Shown here in pieces: positions 27,464-38,300 of a DNA stretch of 64,000 nt (its first letter is position 1; each line of letters starts with the position of its first letter). This DNA comes from an uncultured Granulosicoccus sp. (GTDB taxonomy: Bacteria; Pseudomonadota; Gammaproteobacteria; Granulosicoccales; Granulosicoccaceae), in the NCBI GenBank assembly GCA_947492525.1, contig CANLNQ010000034.1, forward strand, positions 1 through 64,000, read 5' to 3'. The translations under genes and the position numbers were made by a program. Below the pieces are notes generated by a model, which was not told where the DNA came from, did not search any database, and saw only the letters and a program-made list of their open reading frames with translations.

Positions 27464-27478
27464 CAGGGCAAAGCCCTG
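27464..27478 (-). terminator. Short hairpin downstream of pilY1
   Basis: CAGGGC-AAA-GCCCTG is a perfect 6-bp stem with a 3-nt loop, starting 6 bp past the pilY1 stop. It separates the pilus operon from the cysI region on the same strand. No T-run follows on the minus strand, so termination is plausible but unproven. The AT-rich stretch at about 27360-27430 probably holds the cysI promoter. Confidence 0.35.
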
Positions 27479-27484
27479 TGTGGT

Positions 27485-30400
27485 TCAGTTTCCGTCGACT
27501 TCCGCTGTTATTTCCTCCGGAGAAGCACTGCCACGGCCGTTGTCCTGCCAGTAGGTGCGTTGGGTGAGATTGCTGAAGTCTATATCCAGGTTCTCGGTAC
27601 TGATAAGCACGGTTGTGCCGATGTTGCCTTCCGACTCGGTAATGAGTGCGGTCGGAGCCGGCGGAATACCATCCTGCTGCAGGGTCTTCTTACGGTCGGC
27701 CTTGGTCAGATTGCTGTTACGGTAAGTGACCTGGTTTTCGTTGTCGTTCGATTCATCATCGGTGCCCGATTCATCATCGGCATCGGAGGATTCGCTGTCA
27801 TCCAGATCGACAGTGGGTGCCCCGGTGAAGATATCGAGCACATAGGCCGCTCCGCCACCAATCGCCGGTGAACAGCTGTCGCCGCTGGCCGCGGGTTCAT
27901 AGGTGGTGAATATCACCTGATTGTTGACAGTCACACTCTGACTCATGACCTTCTCTCCACTGGATTCCAGCTCCAGCATCCAGCCGTATTCGTTCAACAC
28001 GGGGTTCAGATCGTCGGTGACATTGACCAGGTCCGATTCGGTAATGGGCCTCCACGAGCCTGACGTCGAAGAGCCGTTTTTCTTGCCATAGCCGTCAGGT
28101 CGAGAATATACGGAGTTTGATCTGATCATGTAGAAGCGATCGTCGACGCGTTCGTTGAGCGGGTGCGCACGCCAGCCCGAACCTATGCTCACTGACAGGA
28201 ATCGGTTTCCTTCACTGGCAACCAGAGCCACATCGGGTTCGTTGTAGAAGCGGCGAGCGTTGGTGGCATTGTTGCCGTTCAACTTCGCGATGACACCGCC
28301 ATAGACCAGTTGTCCGCTCTGATGGAACGGCTGAAAATCGAAGCGCCAGAGCTGACCACCCATGTCACCGACATACATCTGATCTGACAGGCCATCGCCG
28401 TCCACGTCGATTATCCGGATATCCGACGGTATGCTGTATTCCATGTCGGGGAATACCTCATCGCCGCCACTGACACCCTGGCCGGACCACAGCAGGGTAC
28501 CGGTATCGGCATCGACGATATAGATGGCATTGCCGGTGTCATCGGTGGTCTGGGAGGCTGTCAGATTGGCCGTGTTGGGATCCTGGTTGGTGTCGTAGCC
28601 ACCCGCGAAAATGACGACATCTCTTGCTTCGCCTTGATAGAAGATCGAGGTCGGAATCGGTTTTGACCAGGTCTGTCCCAGTTTTTCGAAACCGTCACTA
28701 CCTCCGCTGATCTGCCACAGCAACTTGGGTTCTGTCCGGTCCGAGACATCCAGCGCGTAGTAGTTGTTGCCGCCCCGACGCATACCCACGTACAGAATGG
28801 CCTTTTCACCGGGATCAACGATGACGTTGTCATTGATATCGATATGCCTGATGGAAAGATCCCCGTCCAGCCCGTAGGGATGTTTGGTCGATTGCTGATT
28901 CTCGTAGAATTCGTTGATATTGGGCAGGAGCTCCTTGGGCATGAAGGCATACAACTCGGTGCCGTAGTCATGCTCGATGGCGTGCAGCAGGCCTTCATTG
29001 GTCGCAACGAAGATGGTGCTGTAATCCTGACCGTTGGATTTGTAGTTGAGCAGTACGGGTTGCGAGTGCATCGGATCACCGATATGTTCACGCACATCGG
29101 TTTCCTGGCCGTCCAGGTCTTCATCCTTGACGTCAACGCCGCGAGCCCATTTCAGAATCTGGGTTCTGCGGGTGGTATTGTCCGAGCTGTTGCTGCCGAG
29201 GCCAAGGTCGTCGATCGTGATCGCGGCATTCTGTTCATGCAGTCTCTGTGCATTGGCACTCAGCTCGACACCATTGGCCGGAATCGAATCTTCCAGGTAG
29301 GTGAAGATGCGTCGGTCACCGATACCGTCAGGCCCGTCGAGACTGATCTTGCTGGCGGCACCGCCTTTTTCCACTGTGCCACCGTCCACCGAATCACTCC
29401 ACCAGCTCTTGGCGGTATCCAGGAAATAGCCCGAATTGGTATCTACCGCAGCCGTCTTGTTGACGTCCTGGATCAGGACGTTGCCCTGACTGTCTGCGCC
29501 GACATAATAGCGCTTGAGGTTGCCTGACCAGTGCGGACGTTCATCGGGCTTGAACAGCGCAAAGTAGATATCGTTTCGGTGAGTCAGGCGGTTGAACTGA
29601 CTCACCGTGCTTCCCGGCGCCACGAAACTGGTATCAACCGCCAGTACATCGCCCAGTATGTTCTGGAAAACGGCTACGAGCTCTTCAGCAGAGGCGGCAT
29701 CGTAATAGGTGCCACCACCGGCTGTTGCAATGTCGGAAAGAAAGTCACTGTTGATGTTGAAACCGATCGTGTAGGTGCTGATGTTCTGCTTGCGCGACAT
29801 GTTCTCGTTGTGATCGGTTTCATCCAGCCAGGTGGCCAGCTCCAGACCGCATGCTTCATCGCCCGAGTTGGGATCGCAGGAGGAGGCGCCGATCAGACTC
29901 TTGACCTTGTTGATCGCCGTATTACTGGTCGCATCACCGTCCGAGAGAAACACGATATGGTTGGTCTGGCAGCTATCCGCCAGCGGCGATACATACACCG
30001 GGTCGCCTGTGATGGTTTCGTACGTGCAATTGCTGCTCTGCGGATTGGACGCGGTGCAACTCGAGTCAACCGATACGCTGCCGCCGGTGTAACTGTCGGG
30101 ATGCGACACCCGGTGATAGCGGTGTCTGTAGTATCCGCGCTGGGTGCCATAGTCCACGGGTCCGCCCAGCATGTATTGCACGGCCTCGTAATACGCGGCA
30201 ACAATGGGGGTGCCACCGGTCGCGGTCAGCTCGTTGACGATGCTCTTCATGTCGTCTCGCGCGGTCTTGTAGGCGATGCCCTGGGTGGCGGCAGCACCGA
30301 TATTGGCCTTGTACACGACACGCAGTTTTGGTGCCGCCGGCACTTCACTGTCATAGGATTCAAACTGGCGTCGGTTGGTACCCGAACCGTTGTACTTGAT

Positions 30401-31807
30401 GACGAAGGCGATGTCGTTGTCCGACTGCCAGCCTGAACGATCGATGACTGCCTGAACATGAGCGCTGAGATCAGGTGAACTGACCTTGGTGTTGTCCCAC
30501 CAGTCATCACCGCTTTCGATGCTCCACACAACAGGGTTCGACACAAGCGGACGATCGCTTATCCAGCCATTGGTTGCGATCAGCTCGGGAGCGCTGTCTG
30601 CGTCTTCTGCCTGCAGAGTCAGTGACAAGCTGCCGCTCTTCATGCTATCCACTTCGAATTCGATGGACGCACTTTCGATCTGGGCACCTGAGGGAATCGC
30701 CAGATCCCGAAAGCGCAGGCGTGTCACTACCTTCTTGCTATAGCTGTTGTCAGTCAGTGGCATCTTCAACTTGTCGTTGGTGACAATCTTGCTGTCGCTG
30801 ACCTTCTCGTATGCATCATCAGAGGAACTGTTGATCTGCGCCAGAGCGGACTTGCGCGTGCATCCCTTGTTGGCTGGAATGCTTTCCGAATCGTAGCTGA
30901 CTCTCAGGATCGGGGCTCTGCTGGCATTGCTGTTCGTGTAGGCATAGGCGGCGCGCTCACCGGTTCCTTCGACAATGAATGCCATGGACTGCTGTCCGCA
31001 CCAATCGTTTCGATCGACGATTTCCTGTACCAGAGGTGTGATATCCGGAGATTGATAGGTGCCGCCGCCGGTCCAGCTGCCTGGCTGCCAGTCGACCTGT
31101 GCGGATGTGCGTGGCAGACCACTCAGATAGTTGTTGCTGGTGCCAATGGTGGGGGCATCGCCGACATCATGACCATAAATGGACAGGTTGGCCGAGGAAG
31201 AGCGGCTGATATCGGCCCTGAATTCCAGCTCGGCGCTGGTGATGGTAGCGCCCGAGGGAATATCCAGATCCTGGAAACGAAAGCTGACCAGTTGCGGTGT
31301 CGATCCATTGGCCGCACCCATACTGAGTCGCGTGCCCGTTGGGGTCATCTGGCCGTTGCTGAGGTATTGCTCCATGTCATCGTTGTATTCCCGCACTTGT
31401 GATGACACCACGATGGTTCCGCAGTCATCGTTGGCACAGATTTCGTCATCGATACCCTTGACGGGATAGATCACGGCACCGCCGCCTTCGTAGCCGTTGA
31501 ACCTCATCAGGCCAACGTTGACATTGGCCGAGCTATCCAGAATGGTATTGAGCGCGGATTTCATGCGTTCGAGTCGAGTGCCTGAATAGCCACTGTCGCT
31601 TGAATTCATGGAACCGGAGGTGTCGAGCACGAACATGACGTTCGGATACACATTGGTGTCGGCATCGACCTGCCCGAAGAAGACTTCGGTGTCGTCTGCC
31701 GAAGCCGTGGAAAGTGCAAGGGCGGAGGTGAGAAAGGAGCTCACCAAGAGGGTCGTCGTGAATTTTCTGCGCTGGCGAAGATCAGCGTTGGCCTGCACAT
31801 GGGTCAT
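27485..31807 (-). CDS. pilY1: PilY1-like type IV pilus tip protein, first copy (split VWA, two inserted modules)
   Basis: The ATG at 31807 follows GAGG and gives 1440 residues with a signal peptide ending near STASA. The von Willebrand A domain begins at NVMFVLDTSGSM (MIDAS Asp62, Ser64, Ser66) and breaks after about residue 115. Two related beta modules (about 169-307 and 359-501, each with a F(R/Q)DLxIPSGAxI core) are inserted, and VWA resumes at ATQGIAYKTARDDM with HIVFLSDGDATSN near 617. The C-terminal half is the PilC/PilY beta propeller with calcium-like loops such as DVDGDGLSDQMYVGD. PilY1 proteins cap and prime type IV pili and act in adhesion and surface sensing. It is the last gene of the pilin cluster. 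Confidence 0.9.
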   Translation of the reverse strand: MTHVQANADLRQRRKFTTTLLVSSFLTSALALSTASADDTEVFFGQVDADTNVYPNVMFVLDTSGSMNSSDSGYSGTRLERMKSALNTILDSSANVNVGLMRFNGYEGGGAVIYPVKGIDDEICANDDCGTIVVSSQVREYNDDMEQYLSNGQMTPTGTRLSMGAANGSTPQLVSFRFQDLDIPSGATITSAELEFRADISRSSSANLSIYGHDVGDAPTIGTSNNYLSGLPRTSAQVDWQPGSWTGGGTYQSPDITPLVQEIVDRNDWCGQQSMAFIVEGTGERAAYAYTNSNASRAPILRVSYDSESIPANKGCTRKSALAQINSSSDDAYEKVSDSKIVTNDKLKMPLTDNSYSKKVVTRLRFRDLAIPSGAQIESASIEFEVDSMKSGSLSLTLQAEDADSAPELIATNGWISDRPLVSNPVVWSIESGDDWWDNTKVSSPDLSAHVQAVIDRSGWQSDNDIAFVIKYNGSGTNRRQFESYDSEVPAAPKLRVVYKANIGAAATQGIAYKTARDDMKSIVNELTATGGTPIVAAYYEAVQYMLGGPVDYGTQRGYYRHRYHRVSHPDSYTGGSVSVDSSCTASNPQSSNCTYETITGDPVYVSPLADSCQTNHIVFLSDGDATSNTAINKVKSLIGASSCDPNSGDEACGLELATWLDETDHNENMSRKQNISTYTIGFNINSDFLSDIATAGGGTYYDAASAEELVAVFQNILGDVLAVDTSFVAPGSTVSQFNRLTHRNDIYFALFKPDERPHWSGNLKRYYVGADSQGNVLIQDVNKTAAVDTNSGYFLDTAKSWWSDSVDGGTVEKGGAASKISLDGPDGIGDRRIFTYLEDSIPANGVELSANAQRLHEQNAAITIDDLGLGSNSSDNTTRRTQILKWARGVDVKDEDLDGQETDVREHIGDPMHSQPVLLNYKSNGQDYSTIFVATNEGLLHAIEHDYGTELYAFMPKELLPNINEFYENQQSTKHPYGLDGDLSIRHIDINDNVIVDPGEKAILYVGMRRGGNNYYALDVSDRTEPKLLWQISGGSDGFEKLGQTWSKPIPTSIFYQGEARDVVIFAGGYDTNQDPNTANLTASQTTDDTGNAIYIVDADTGTLLWSGQGVSGGDEVFPDMEYSIPSDIRIIDVDGDGLSDQMYVGDMGGQLWRFDFQPFHQSGQLVYGGVIAKLNGNNATNARRFYNEPDVALVASEGNRFLSVSIGSGWRAHPLNERVDDRFYMIRSNSVYSRPDGYGKKNGSSTSGSWRPITESDLVNVTDDLNPVLNEYGWMLELESSGEKVMSQSVTVNNQVIFTTYEPAASGDSCSPAIGGGAAYVLDIFTGAPTVDLDDSESSDADDESGTDDESNDNENQVTYRNSNLTKADRKKTLQQDGIPPAPTALITESEGNIGTTVLISTENLDIDFSNLTQRTYWQDNGRGSASPEEITAEVDGN

Positions 31808-31881
31808 GTTTTTACCTCGACAAGCGTGATGTTCTTGAGCATCTGCGGAGCGTGAGCGGTTGATGGGCATGTTGTGGGACA

Positions 31882-32385
31882 TCAGCGGGAAGGCACGATT
31901 CGGTATGCGCCCTGTTCCACGGTCGCCTGCGAACGTACCGCTTCGATGGCGCTGACGCCCGTTGACACGTAATAGAGGCCTTCGAACCCGGATGTACCTT
32001 CGCCCAGGGAGTACCCGGGGGCCGCGCCGGTACCGACCCATTCGAGCACCGATCGCGATTCCAGACCTATGTCGTCGCGGACCTCATCGATGGGCAGAAC
32101 CACGGCCGTCTGATATCCCGCAGAGTAGGTTCTGGTCAGATTGTCCGGGTCATTCAACGCAAGGTTCGAGGCTGATTCAGCTGCCTGAAACGTCGCTGAT
32201 GTCTGTATGGCATTGGCAGCCATGCGCTTTTCCAGCGTCGAACTGCGCATGACTGAGGCACCCATGATCGAGAGCATGAAAATCATGACCATCGCGACCA
32301 GCAAGGCGCCACCTCGCTGCCCGGCATGGCGGCGATGATGGTTGTCGGCGAATTTCACGAATGTGTTTCCTGAGTATTGCTTCAT
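31882..32385 (-). CDS. pilX: PilX-type minor pilin, first copy
   Basis: This 167-residue type IV pilus assembly protein has the PilX N-terminal pattern GQRGGALLVAMVMIFMLSIMGASVMRSSTLEKRMAAN, a hydrophobic helix preceded by the prepilin cleavage Gly, written here across residues 23-58. The segment AIQTSATFQAAESASNLAL is also typical. Minor pilins PilV, W, X and FimT/U form a pilus-priming complex with PilY1 at the inner membrane. Its ATG overlaps the pilW stop by 4 bp; pilY1 follows after 74 bp. Confidence 0.88.
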   Translation of the reverse strand: MKQYSGNTFVKFADNHHRRHAGQRGGALLVAMVMIFMLSIMGASVMRSSTLEKRMAANAIQTSATFQAAESASNLALNDPDNLTRTYSAGYQTAVVLPIDEVRDDIGLESRSVLEWVGTGAAPGYSLGEGTSGFEGLYYVSTGVSAIEAVRSQATVEQGAYRIVPSR

Positions 32386-33560
32386 GGGCGTGTACGCCGA
32401 TTTCTGACCTTGACGGTGGTGTTGAAGGCAAGTCGGTAGCGTTTATCGCCGGGGTGAGTGCCCGCCGCATTGGCACTCGCGCCTGCCTCCGGTTCGATCA
32501 TCTGGCCGGCCAGCACATAGGTGTTCGTATCATCATCCTGGGCGATGCGGTTTCTGGAGCTGAGCAGCAGGCCGATGCGAATACTCTCTATGCGTCGGGG
32601 GTTGTACTGTGGGTCCGATGCCAGTACGTAGGTCAGGCTATCGTCGCCGGTTCTGATGCCAAAGGAGATCCGCATGTCCTCCACGCCAGTGACCAGTTCG
32701 GTGGGTGGGTTCAATGCCATGTCACCGTAGGGAAGGCTCTGCCGGTACAAGGAGGTAATTGCATCGCCATTGTCGTTGGTCAGTCCCGTGTCACCGACGT
32801 AATAGACACTGGATACGAAGCGCATGAACTTGGTCGGTGCATCTGCACCACCGGCATAGATCCGGGTGAACGCGCCACTGGAGTTGGCACTGGCTGCATG
32901 ACCGATGGTTGCCGTGTTGGCACCCGTGGCGATCGAGCTGATACGGAAGATGTCGGCGCCATTGCAATCGGCAATCACGCCCAGATCACCAACGCTCAGG
33001 TTGAATTCCTCGCGGCTGATACCCGGGGTGATATCGATCACCACGGAGCCGACGGTATCCGGTACCGCACCGGTACTGACAGACTGTACCAGCGGGTAGG
33101 TGGCAGGCGACCCGAATTGCAGGGTCAGTGCATGAGTGCCGGGAATGGCGTTGTGGTTGGCTGCCAGGAAGCCTGGCGGTGGTGCAGGTGACCACAGATT
33201 GCCTGCGCCGATGATCGAGCCCATGGCCGCCGTCGCCTGCAAGTCGGTTGTGGGCATGTCGTTGCCCAGCAGGTTCGGCGAGACAAAGTTCAGATCCAGA
33301 CACCCCTGAAAGCCGGACATCCGGATTTCGCTGGCGATATTGTCAAGTGCGAATCTGGCGTTTTCCTGTATGTCAGCCATGGCCGAATTCAGATCGGAGC
33401 TGTGCTTGTTCCCGGCAAAAACAGCGATCATCCCGGAGATGAGCAACAAGCCCAGGGTCATGGCTATCAGCAGCTCGATCAGCGACAGACCCTGTTGAGT
33501 CTTGTGCTGCAACTGACGGGGAAGGGCCGGTTGCTTGTCCTCAGCAGTTCCAGTCATCAT
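32382..33560 (-). CDS. pilW: PilW-type minor pilin, first copy
   Basis: The 392-residue protein starts at the ATG overlapping the pilV stop (TGATG). The type III prepilin signal reads QQG/LSLIELLIAMTLGLLLISGMIAVFAGNK; Glu5 of the mature protein is present. The region SAMADIQENARFALDNIASEIRMSGFQGCLD is the usual PilW block after the helix. The C-terminus (FNTTVKVRNRRTRP) is also typical. It is part of the minor pilin complex and is translationally coupled on both sides. Confidence 0.9.
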   Translation of the reverse strand: MMTGTAEDKQPALPRQLQHKTQQGLSLIELLIAMTLGLLLISGMIAVFAGNKHSSDLNSAMADIQENARFALDNIASEIRMSGFQGCLDLNFVSPNLLGNDMPTTDLQATAAMGSIIGAGNLWSPAPPPGFLAANHNAIPGTHALTLQFGSPATYPLVQSVSTGAVPDTVGSVVIDITPGISREEFNLSVGDLGVIADCNGADIFRISSIATGANTATIGHAASANSSGAFTRIYAGGADAPTKFMRFVSSVYYVGDTGLTNDNGDAITSLYRQSLPYGDMALNPPTELVTGVEDMRISFGIRTGDDSLTYVLASDPQYNPRRIESIRIGLLLSSRNRIAQDDDTNTYVLAGQMIEPEAGASANAAGTHPGDKRYRLAFNTTVKVRNRRTRP

Positions 33561-34144
33561 CAGCTGTCTTCCAGCGCAAACTGGATACGCAGGGTCTGCA
33601 GATCGTTCTCGCCGTTGATGACCTCGCTCCATTGCATGACAACGGCGAAGACGCCGTCTCCCATATCCTGAATTTCACCGCTGGCAGGCGTCGTGTCAGA
33701 GCCGGGCAGGGCCGGTGTGAAGCCTGTCCCGCCCTGCATGGAATGCAGACTGCTGCTCCAGTCGTAGAGATCCTGTCTGGCAATGCCCAGGGGATTGCAT
33801 TCGATCACGGTACAGTTCGGGTTACTGGCGCTGGCGCTGGTGCTCTGCCCGGTATAGTGCCCGTCCTGGACGCCGGTGATATTGCTGCGCATGCGGTCGA
33901 TCATGTCACTGGCCAGAAAGTAGGCCTGCGACTGGTAATAAGCGCTCTGGCTGAAACGCATGCCTTCTACCTGCATGCGTGCAGCCGCCAGAAAGCCCAG
34001 CGACATGATGATCACGGCTATCAGTATCTCGATGAGACCGACACCGCGCTGACGAGAAACCAGCAGCTCCGACACCCCGGGGGATGAAGTCTTGGGCTGT
34101 CTCTTGATCATCGTCGGTTGCACGGCGCTGTGCGCTGCGTTCAT
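33560..34144 (-). CDS. pilV: PilV-type minor pilin, first copy
   Basis: The ATG at 34144 overlaps the fimT stop by 4 bp and gives 194 residues. The prepilin leader is long (about 34 residues) and ends QRG/VGLIEILIAVIIMSLGFLAAARMQVEGMRFS, the PilV signature. The rest is a small soluble pilin domain with PNCTVIECNPLGIARQDLYDW. It is a component of the priming complex with PilW, PilX and FimT. The in-frame upstream extension to 34315 lies inside fimT and is not likely used. Confidence 0.9.
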   Translation of the reverse strand: MNAAHSAVQPTMIKRQPKTSSPGVSELLVSRQRGVGLIEILIAVIIMSLGFLAAARMQVEGMRFSQSAYYQSQAYFLASDMIDRMRSNITGVQDGHYTGQSTSASASNPNCTVIECNPLGIARQDLYDWSSSLHSMQGGTGFTPALPGSDTTPASGEIQDMGDGVFAVVMQWSEVINGENDLQTLRIQFALEDS

Positions 34145-34773
34145 GATGGTTCGCTGCAGTATTTGCTGATGGGCTGGTTGTATACATCCCTGGGCGCCTT
34201 GTTCTCTCCCTGAGGCAGTCCACGGCGAATGTCTCCCGTGAGCACTACATTGATTGCCCGGGAATAACTGGCTCCTCTGTGGGTGTCGCAGACAACGATG
34301 GAACCTGACGACCAATCGGCTCCACCGCTCTGCGTATAGCGCACGAAGCCCACTTCGGCGGTGCCGGCTGCCGAATTGGTGGCGGAGCTGACAGCCATGA
34401 TGGTGTTGTCGCCCTTGGGTGAGGGCTCTACAGCGATGATCTCGTCAGCGGCATCCACGCTTGCAGTGGCTTCGCCCTGAACGGTCGTACGGTCGATGAA
34501 AACCAGCCAGCCATTGTCCCAGTCCTGTTTTCCGCCGCATTGGGAAGAGCCAGAAGACTCTCGCGGGCAGACTGTCACCGCTGCAGAACCCTTGACCGCT
34601 TCCGATCGTGCAAGGTACAGAGAACCCACCAGTGAGTTGTACTGTGAGCTGATTCTGCTTTCCTTGATGGCGTCTGCGAAGCTGGGTACACCGATGCCCA
34701 GCAGGATACCCGCTACGGCCACTGCGATCAGCAGTTCTATCAGTGTGAAACCCTGGTTGAGTTTTGTCTCCAT
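34141..34773 (-). CDS. fimT: FimT/FimU (GspH-type) minor pilin, first copy
   Basis: The 210-residue protein has a short prepilin leader METKLNQG/FTLIELLIAVAVAGILLG with Glu5, then the GspH/FimT pattern YLARSEAVKGSAAVTVCPRESS and DNGWLVFID. It ends in a pair of Cys within a beta-rich tail (VVCDTHRG, KYCSEPS). FimT/FimU links the minor pilin tip complex to the major pilin. A GTG at 34791 is a possible alternative start. It follows pilE by 93 bp and begins the second minor pilin set. Confidence 0.9.
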   Translation of the reverse strand: METKLNQGFTLIELLIAVAVAGILLGIGVPSFADAIKESRISSQYNSLVGSLYLARSEAVKGSAAVTVCPRESSGSSQCGGKQDWDNGWLVFIDRTTVQGEATASVDAADEIIAVEPSPKGDNTIMAVSSATNSAAGTAEVGFVRYTQSGGADWSSGSIVVCDTHRGASYSRAINVVLTGDIRRGLPQGENKAPRDVYNQPISKYCSEPS

Positions 34774-34866
34774 GTGCTCAATAGCGGCCACGTTACGCGC
34801 ATGTTGAGTTTCGAACGGCCAGTGAGTGCAGGACCGAGACCTGACCGTCAGAATCCTGCTGTCTCC

Positions 34867-35289
34867 TCAGCCCGGCCAGCAGTCAGTGGTATCCGGATCC
34901 GGTGTGCGGGCACCCAGCTGATCGATGGTCATGACCTGGCACTCGGTGTCATTTGCCTGATCCTCCTGGCCGGTTGCCGTGATCGTGAACGTACTGGCTG
35001 AGGAGACCAGGGTCAGAGCGTAGTTGTTCTCCTGTGACGTGGTGCGGGACAGGTTGCAGTTGGCGTAGGAGTAGCGTGTCGACTTGCACCGTTCCATGGC
35101 CTGAACCTCCGCCATCAGGGCAAGGTGGCCATCGCTTCTGCGGGTTTTCTGAACGTAACTGCCATATTGCGGATAGGCGATACCGGCGAGAATGCCGATG
35201 ATCGCAACCGTAATCATCAGTTCGATGAAGGTGAAACCCCGTATCTGTCTGTAGCTGGTCGGGCGAGTTGAAAGTGTAGGGCAGTACAT
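34867..35289 (-). CDS. pilE: PilE-type minor pilin
   Basis: The ATG at 35289 has GGAGAGC upstream and gives 140 residues. The prepilin signal is RQIRG/FTFIELMITVAIIGILAGIAYPQYGSYVQKTRRSD, typical of PilE in the Pseudomonas minor pilin cluster. Three Cys (ERCKSTRY, NCNLS, DCWPG) and a fourth in ECQVM could form disulfides. Only one copy is present; it sits between the upstream pilY1 and the second fimT, where Pseudomonas aeruginosa has pilY1-pilY2-pilE. Confidence 0.9.
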   Translation of the reverse strand: MYCPTLSTRPTSYRQIRGFTFIELMITVAIIGILAGIAYPQYGSYVQKTRRSDGHLALMAEVQAMERCKSTRYSYANCNLSRTTSQENNYALTLVSSASTFTITATGQEDQANDTECQVMTIDQLGARTPDPDTTDCWPG

Positions 35290-35393
35290 GCAAGCTCTCC
35301 GGCTCGAGTAGTGGTGACTGTCTGTATTGCAACGGGATACACACCTCACGTGTATCGACTTGTCGTGGCCTTGTCTTGAATGGACGAAGTACA

Positions 35394-38300
35394 CTAGCTG
35401 TCTTCCTCGATCTTCTCCTGCCAGAATGTCCTGCGGCGCAGATCGTCCAGCTCCAGCTCCTGCACGGTTTCACTGCCGACCATGACGGATGCGCTGCCGA
35501 TTTCCGGAAACAGCAGAGAGGTGGGAGGCGGTATGCCGGCACGGTCCAGGTCGCGACTTCGATCCTCCTTGCTCAGCTGGTTACTCGCATCGTCATCGTT
35601 CAGATCGAGGACCGGAGCGCCATTGATCACACTGAGCGCGTAGATCTTGCCGGAGCCTTCTGCCGCCGAGCAGCTGGAGGACTGGGCTTCGGGCAGATAG
35701 CTGGTGAACAGTATCTTGTGATCAGCGGTGACACTCGAGCTCAATACCTTTTCGCCCGTGCCCTCCAGGTCGAGGAACCAGCCCTTGGCATCGATCGGGA
35801 GGCTGGGGTCGATGGTGTCGGTGACGTCCACGAGTCCGCTGGTCGTGTGCGACACGGTGGGGTAGACCGTCAACCCGAAACTGTCGATCGGTTTGCCGTA
35901 CACATAGGGCAGTCGCAGACTGTAGAAGCGATCCTGTACCACATCATCCAGTGGGTGAGCCCGCCAGCCGGAACCGATGGAGATGGCCAGCTGCTGTTGA
36001 CCGTCGATGGACATGATCGAGACGTCGGGCGGATAGTAGAAGCGCCGCGCATCTTCAGGAGCATCCCCGGCGAGTTCCGCTATACGACCACCATCAATGC
36101 GTTGCTCGAGCGAATCGCTCAGGTTGAGGTCATTGTTTATGTCGATACGCCAGATCTGTCCTCCCATGTCGCCAACGTAGAGCTGATCGGCAAGGCCGTC
36201 GAAGTCGATGTCGATGACGCGCACTTCCGAGGGTATGCTGTAGTCCATGCCGGAAAACTCACCCGCGCGGTTCGTCTGCCACATCTTCGCACCCGTTCTC
36301 GCATTGACGATAAAGACGGCACGACCCACACCGTCGGTACTGCGCGTTTCGGCCGAGTCTTCCGTATCGCTGCTGACTGCCGGATCCTGATTGGGGTCAT
36401 AGCCTCCGCCGAAAACCAGCACGTCAACGATATCCGATCCATCGCGTACGCGAGTACGGATGGGCCTGGACCAGGTGTCGCCCAACTCCACGAAATCGCC
36501 ATCTGCCGTGGTGAGGTCGGTATCCAGTGTATTGGTCCGACCCTGAATGCTCCACAGATAACGCGGGTTATTGATGTCCGAGACATCCAGGGCATAGTAC
36601 TGGCTTCCACCGCGGCGCATGGCAATATAGAGATAGGCCTTTTCGCCGGAGTCGATGACCCCGTTCTGGTTGGTATCGTCAACCCATGTGGTCATGCCGC
36701 CATCGAGTCCATAGGGACGCCGTAGGGTCGGTTCATTGGCCAGCAGCTTGTACATGTTCTTCAGCAGCTCACGCGGAACGAACGCGTAGCGTTCATCGCC
36801 AGTCGCGGTATCGATGGCGTGAAGGAAACCCTCGTTGGTGGCAACAAAGACGGTGCTGTCCACATCACCACCATTGGCATAGTTGAGCAGGACCGGTTGT
36901 GAATGCAGCGGATCCCCCATCTGACCGCGCGTTTCATCCGTATTGTCATCGCCGTCAATATCCTTGATGTCTCTTCCATGCGTCCAGTCAACCAGGTTCT
37001 GATAGTAATCTGCATCGGATTCCAGATTGGGTGGCAGGGAAAACCAGTCGGGGTTGAGCTTGCTGTTGGAGGACAATACGGCGTTGTCGGCGTGCGTCAG
37101 GTCACTATTGACGCCAGTGTAGGTGAAGACACGGCGGTTCAGGTAGGAGTCCTCGGAGGCTTTCATTCTGGATGTTGCGCCACCGAGCGATACGCTGCCG
37201 CCGTCTGTTTCGTTTGACCAGTAACTTCTTGCACCGGCCTTGAAACTGCCGGTGATTTCATCAACGGCGGGCAGCAGATCCTGATCGACAATCTCGCCAT
37301 CGGAGTCCTCGCTTCCCTGAAACAGGAATTTTTTCAGGTTCCCGTCCCAGCGGGCGGTGGACTCGGGCTTGAACATCGCGAAATACAGATCCTCACGATT
37401 CTTCAGTCGATTCTGCTGAGCCAGTGTCACGCTGGGTGCCACGAAGCTAGTATCGGTCTTGCTGACGTTAAGAAAGATGCTCTGGAAAGCCGTCAGCAAT
37501 GAGGCAGCCGAGTCGGCAGAATAAGCACCGCCCCCGCCGGCCGCTGCCAGATCCTCCAGATAGCCTCTGTCTTCCTCGGCAAGGTTGAACGCAATGGTAT
37601 GGGTGGTCACGTTCTGCATTCCGTCAAGCGAGGTCGACAGATCGCTGTCGTGCAGCCACTGCACAAGCTCTCGGCCGCATTCTTCGGTAGCGTCAACGCT
37701 GCCGTCACAGCCCAGACCGGTCATGCTCTGTATGCGGCCGACAGCGGTGTTGGATGTTGCTACGCCATCAGACAGCAGTACAATGTGGTTGGTTTGACAC
37801 TGGCTCTCCATGGGTGAGAGATAGGTCGGTGAGGAGCTGACGCTGTTGATGACTTCCATGATGCAGTTTTCAGAATCCAGATATGCATCCGAACATCCTG
37901 CCGGTCGGGAGAGCTCACCGCCTTCGTAGGAGAAGGGATGGCTGACACGGTGATAGCGATCTCTCCAGCCTTGCGCACCGCGATGTGTTCCGTAATCGAC
38001 ATCGTCACCGCGAAAATACAATGCGGCTTCATACAGGGATGATGTGATGGGTGTACCGCCCTGGGCGACCAGTTCGTCCACATGGCGTTTGAGGTTGTCG
38101 CGAAAACGCGTACCCGGGCTTTCCCGCTCCGATTCGAAATAGATGATCAACTGCGCGGCTTGCGCCTCGTTTGCATCGAAGGAGGTGAACGAGCGGTAGT
38201 TGTCGGTCTCCTGTGGTGTCAGGCGAAAGGCCATTGAATTGCCCTGGGTCCAACCAACACGATTGATGATCGGTTCAATCAGTGGCTTGAGGTCGATCGA

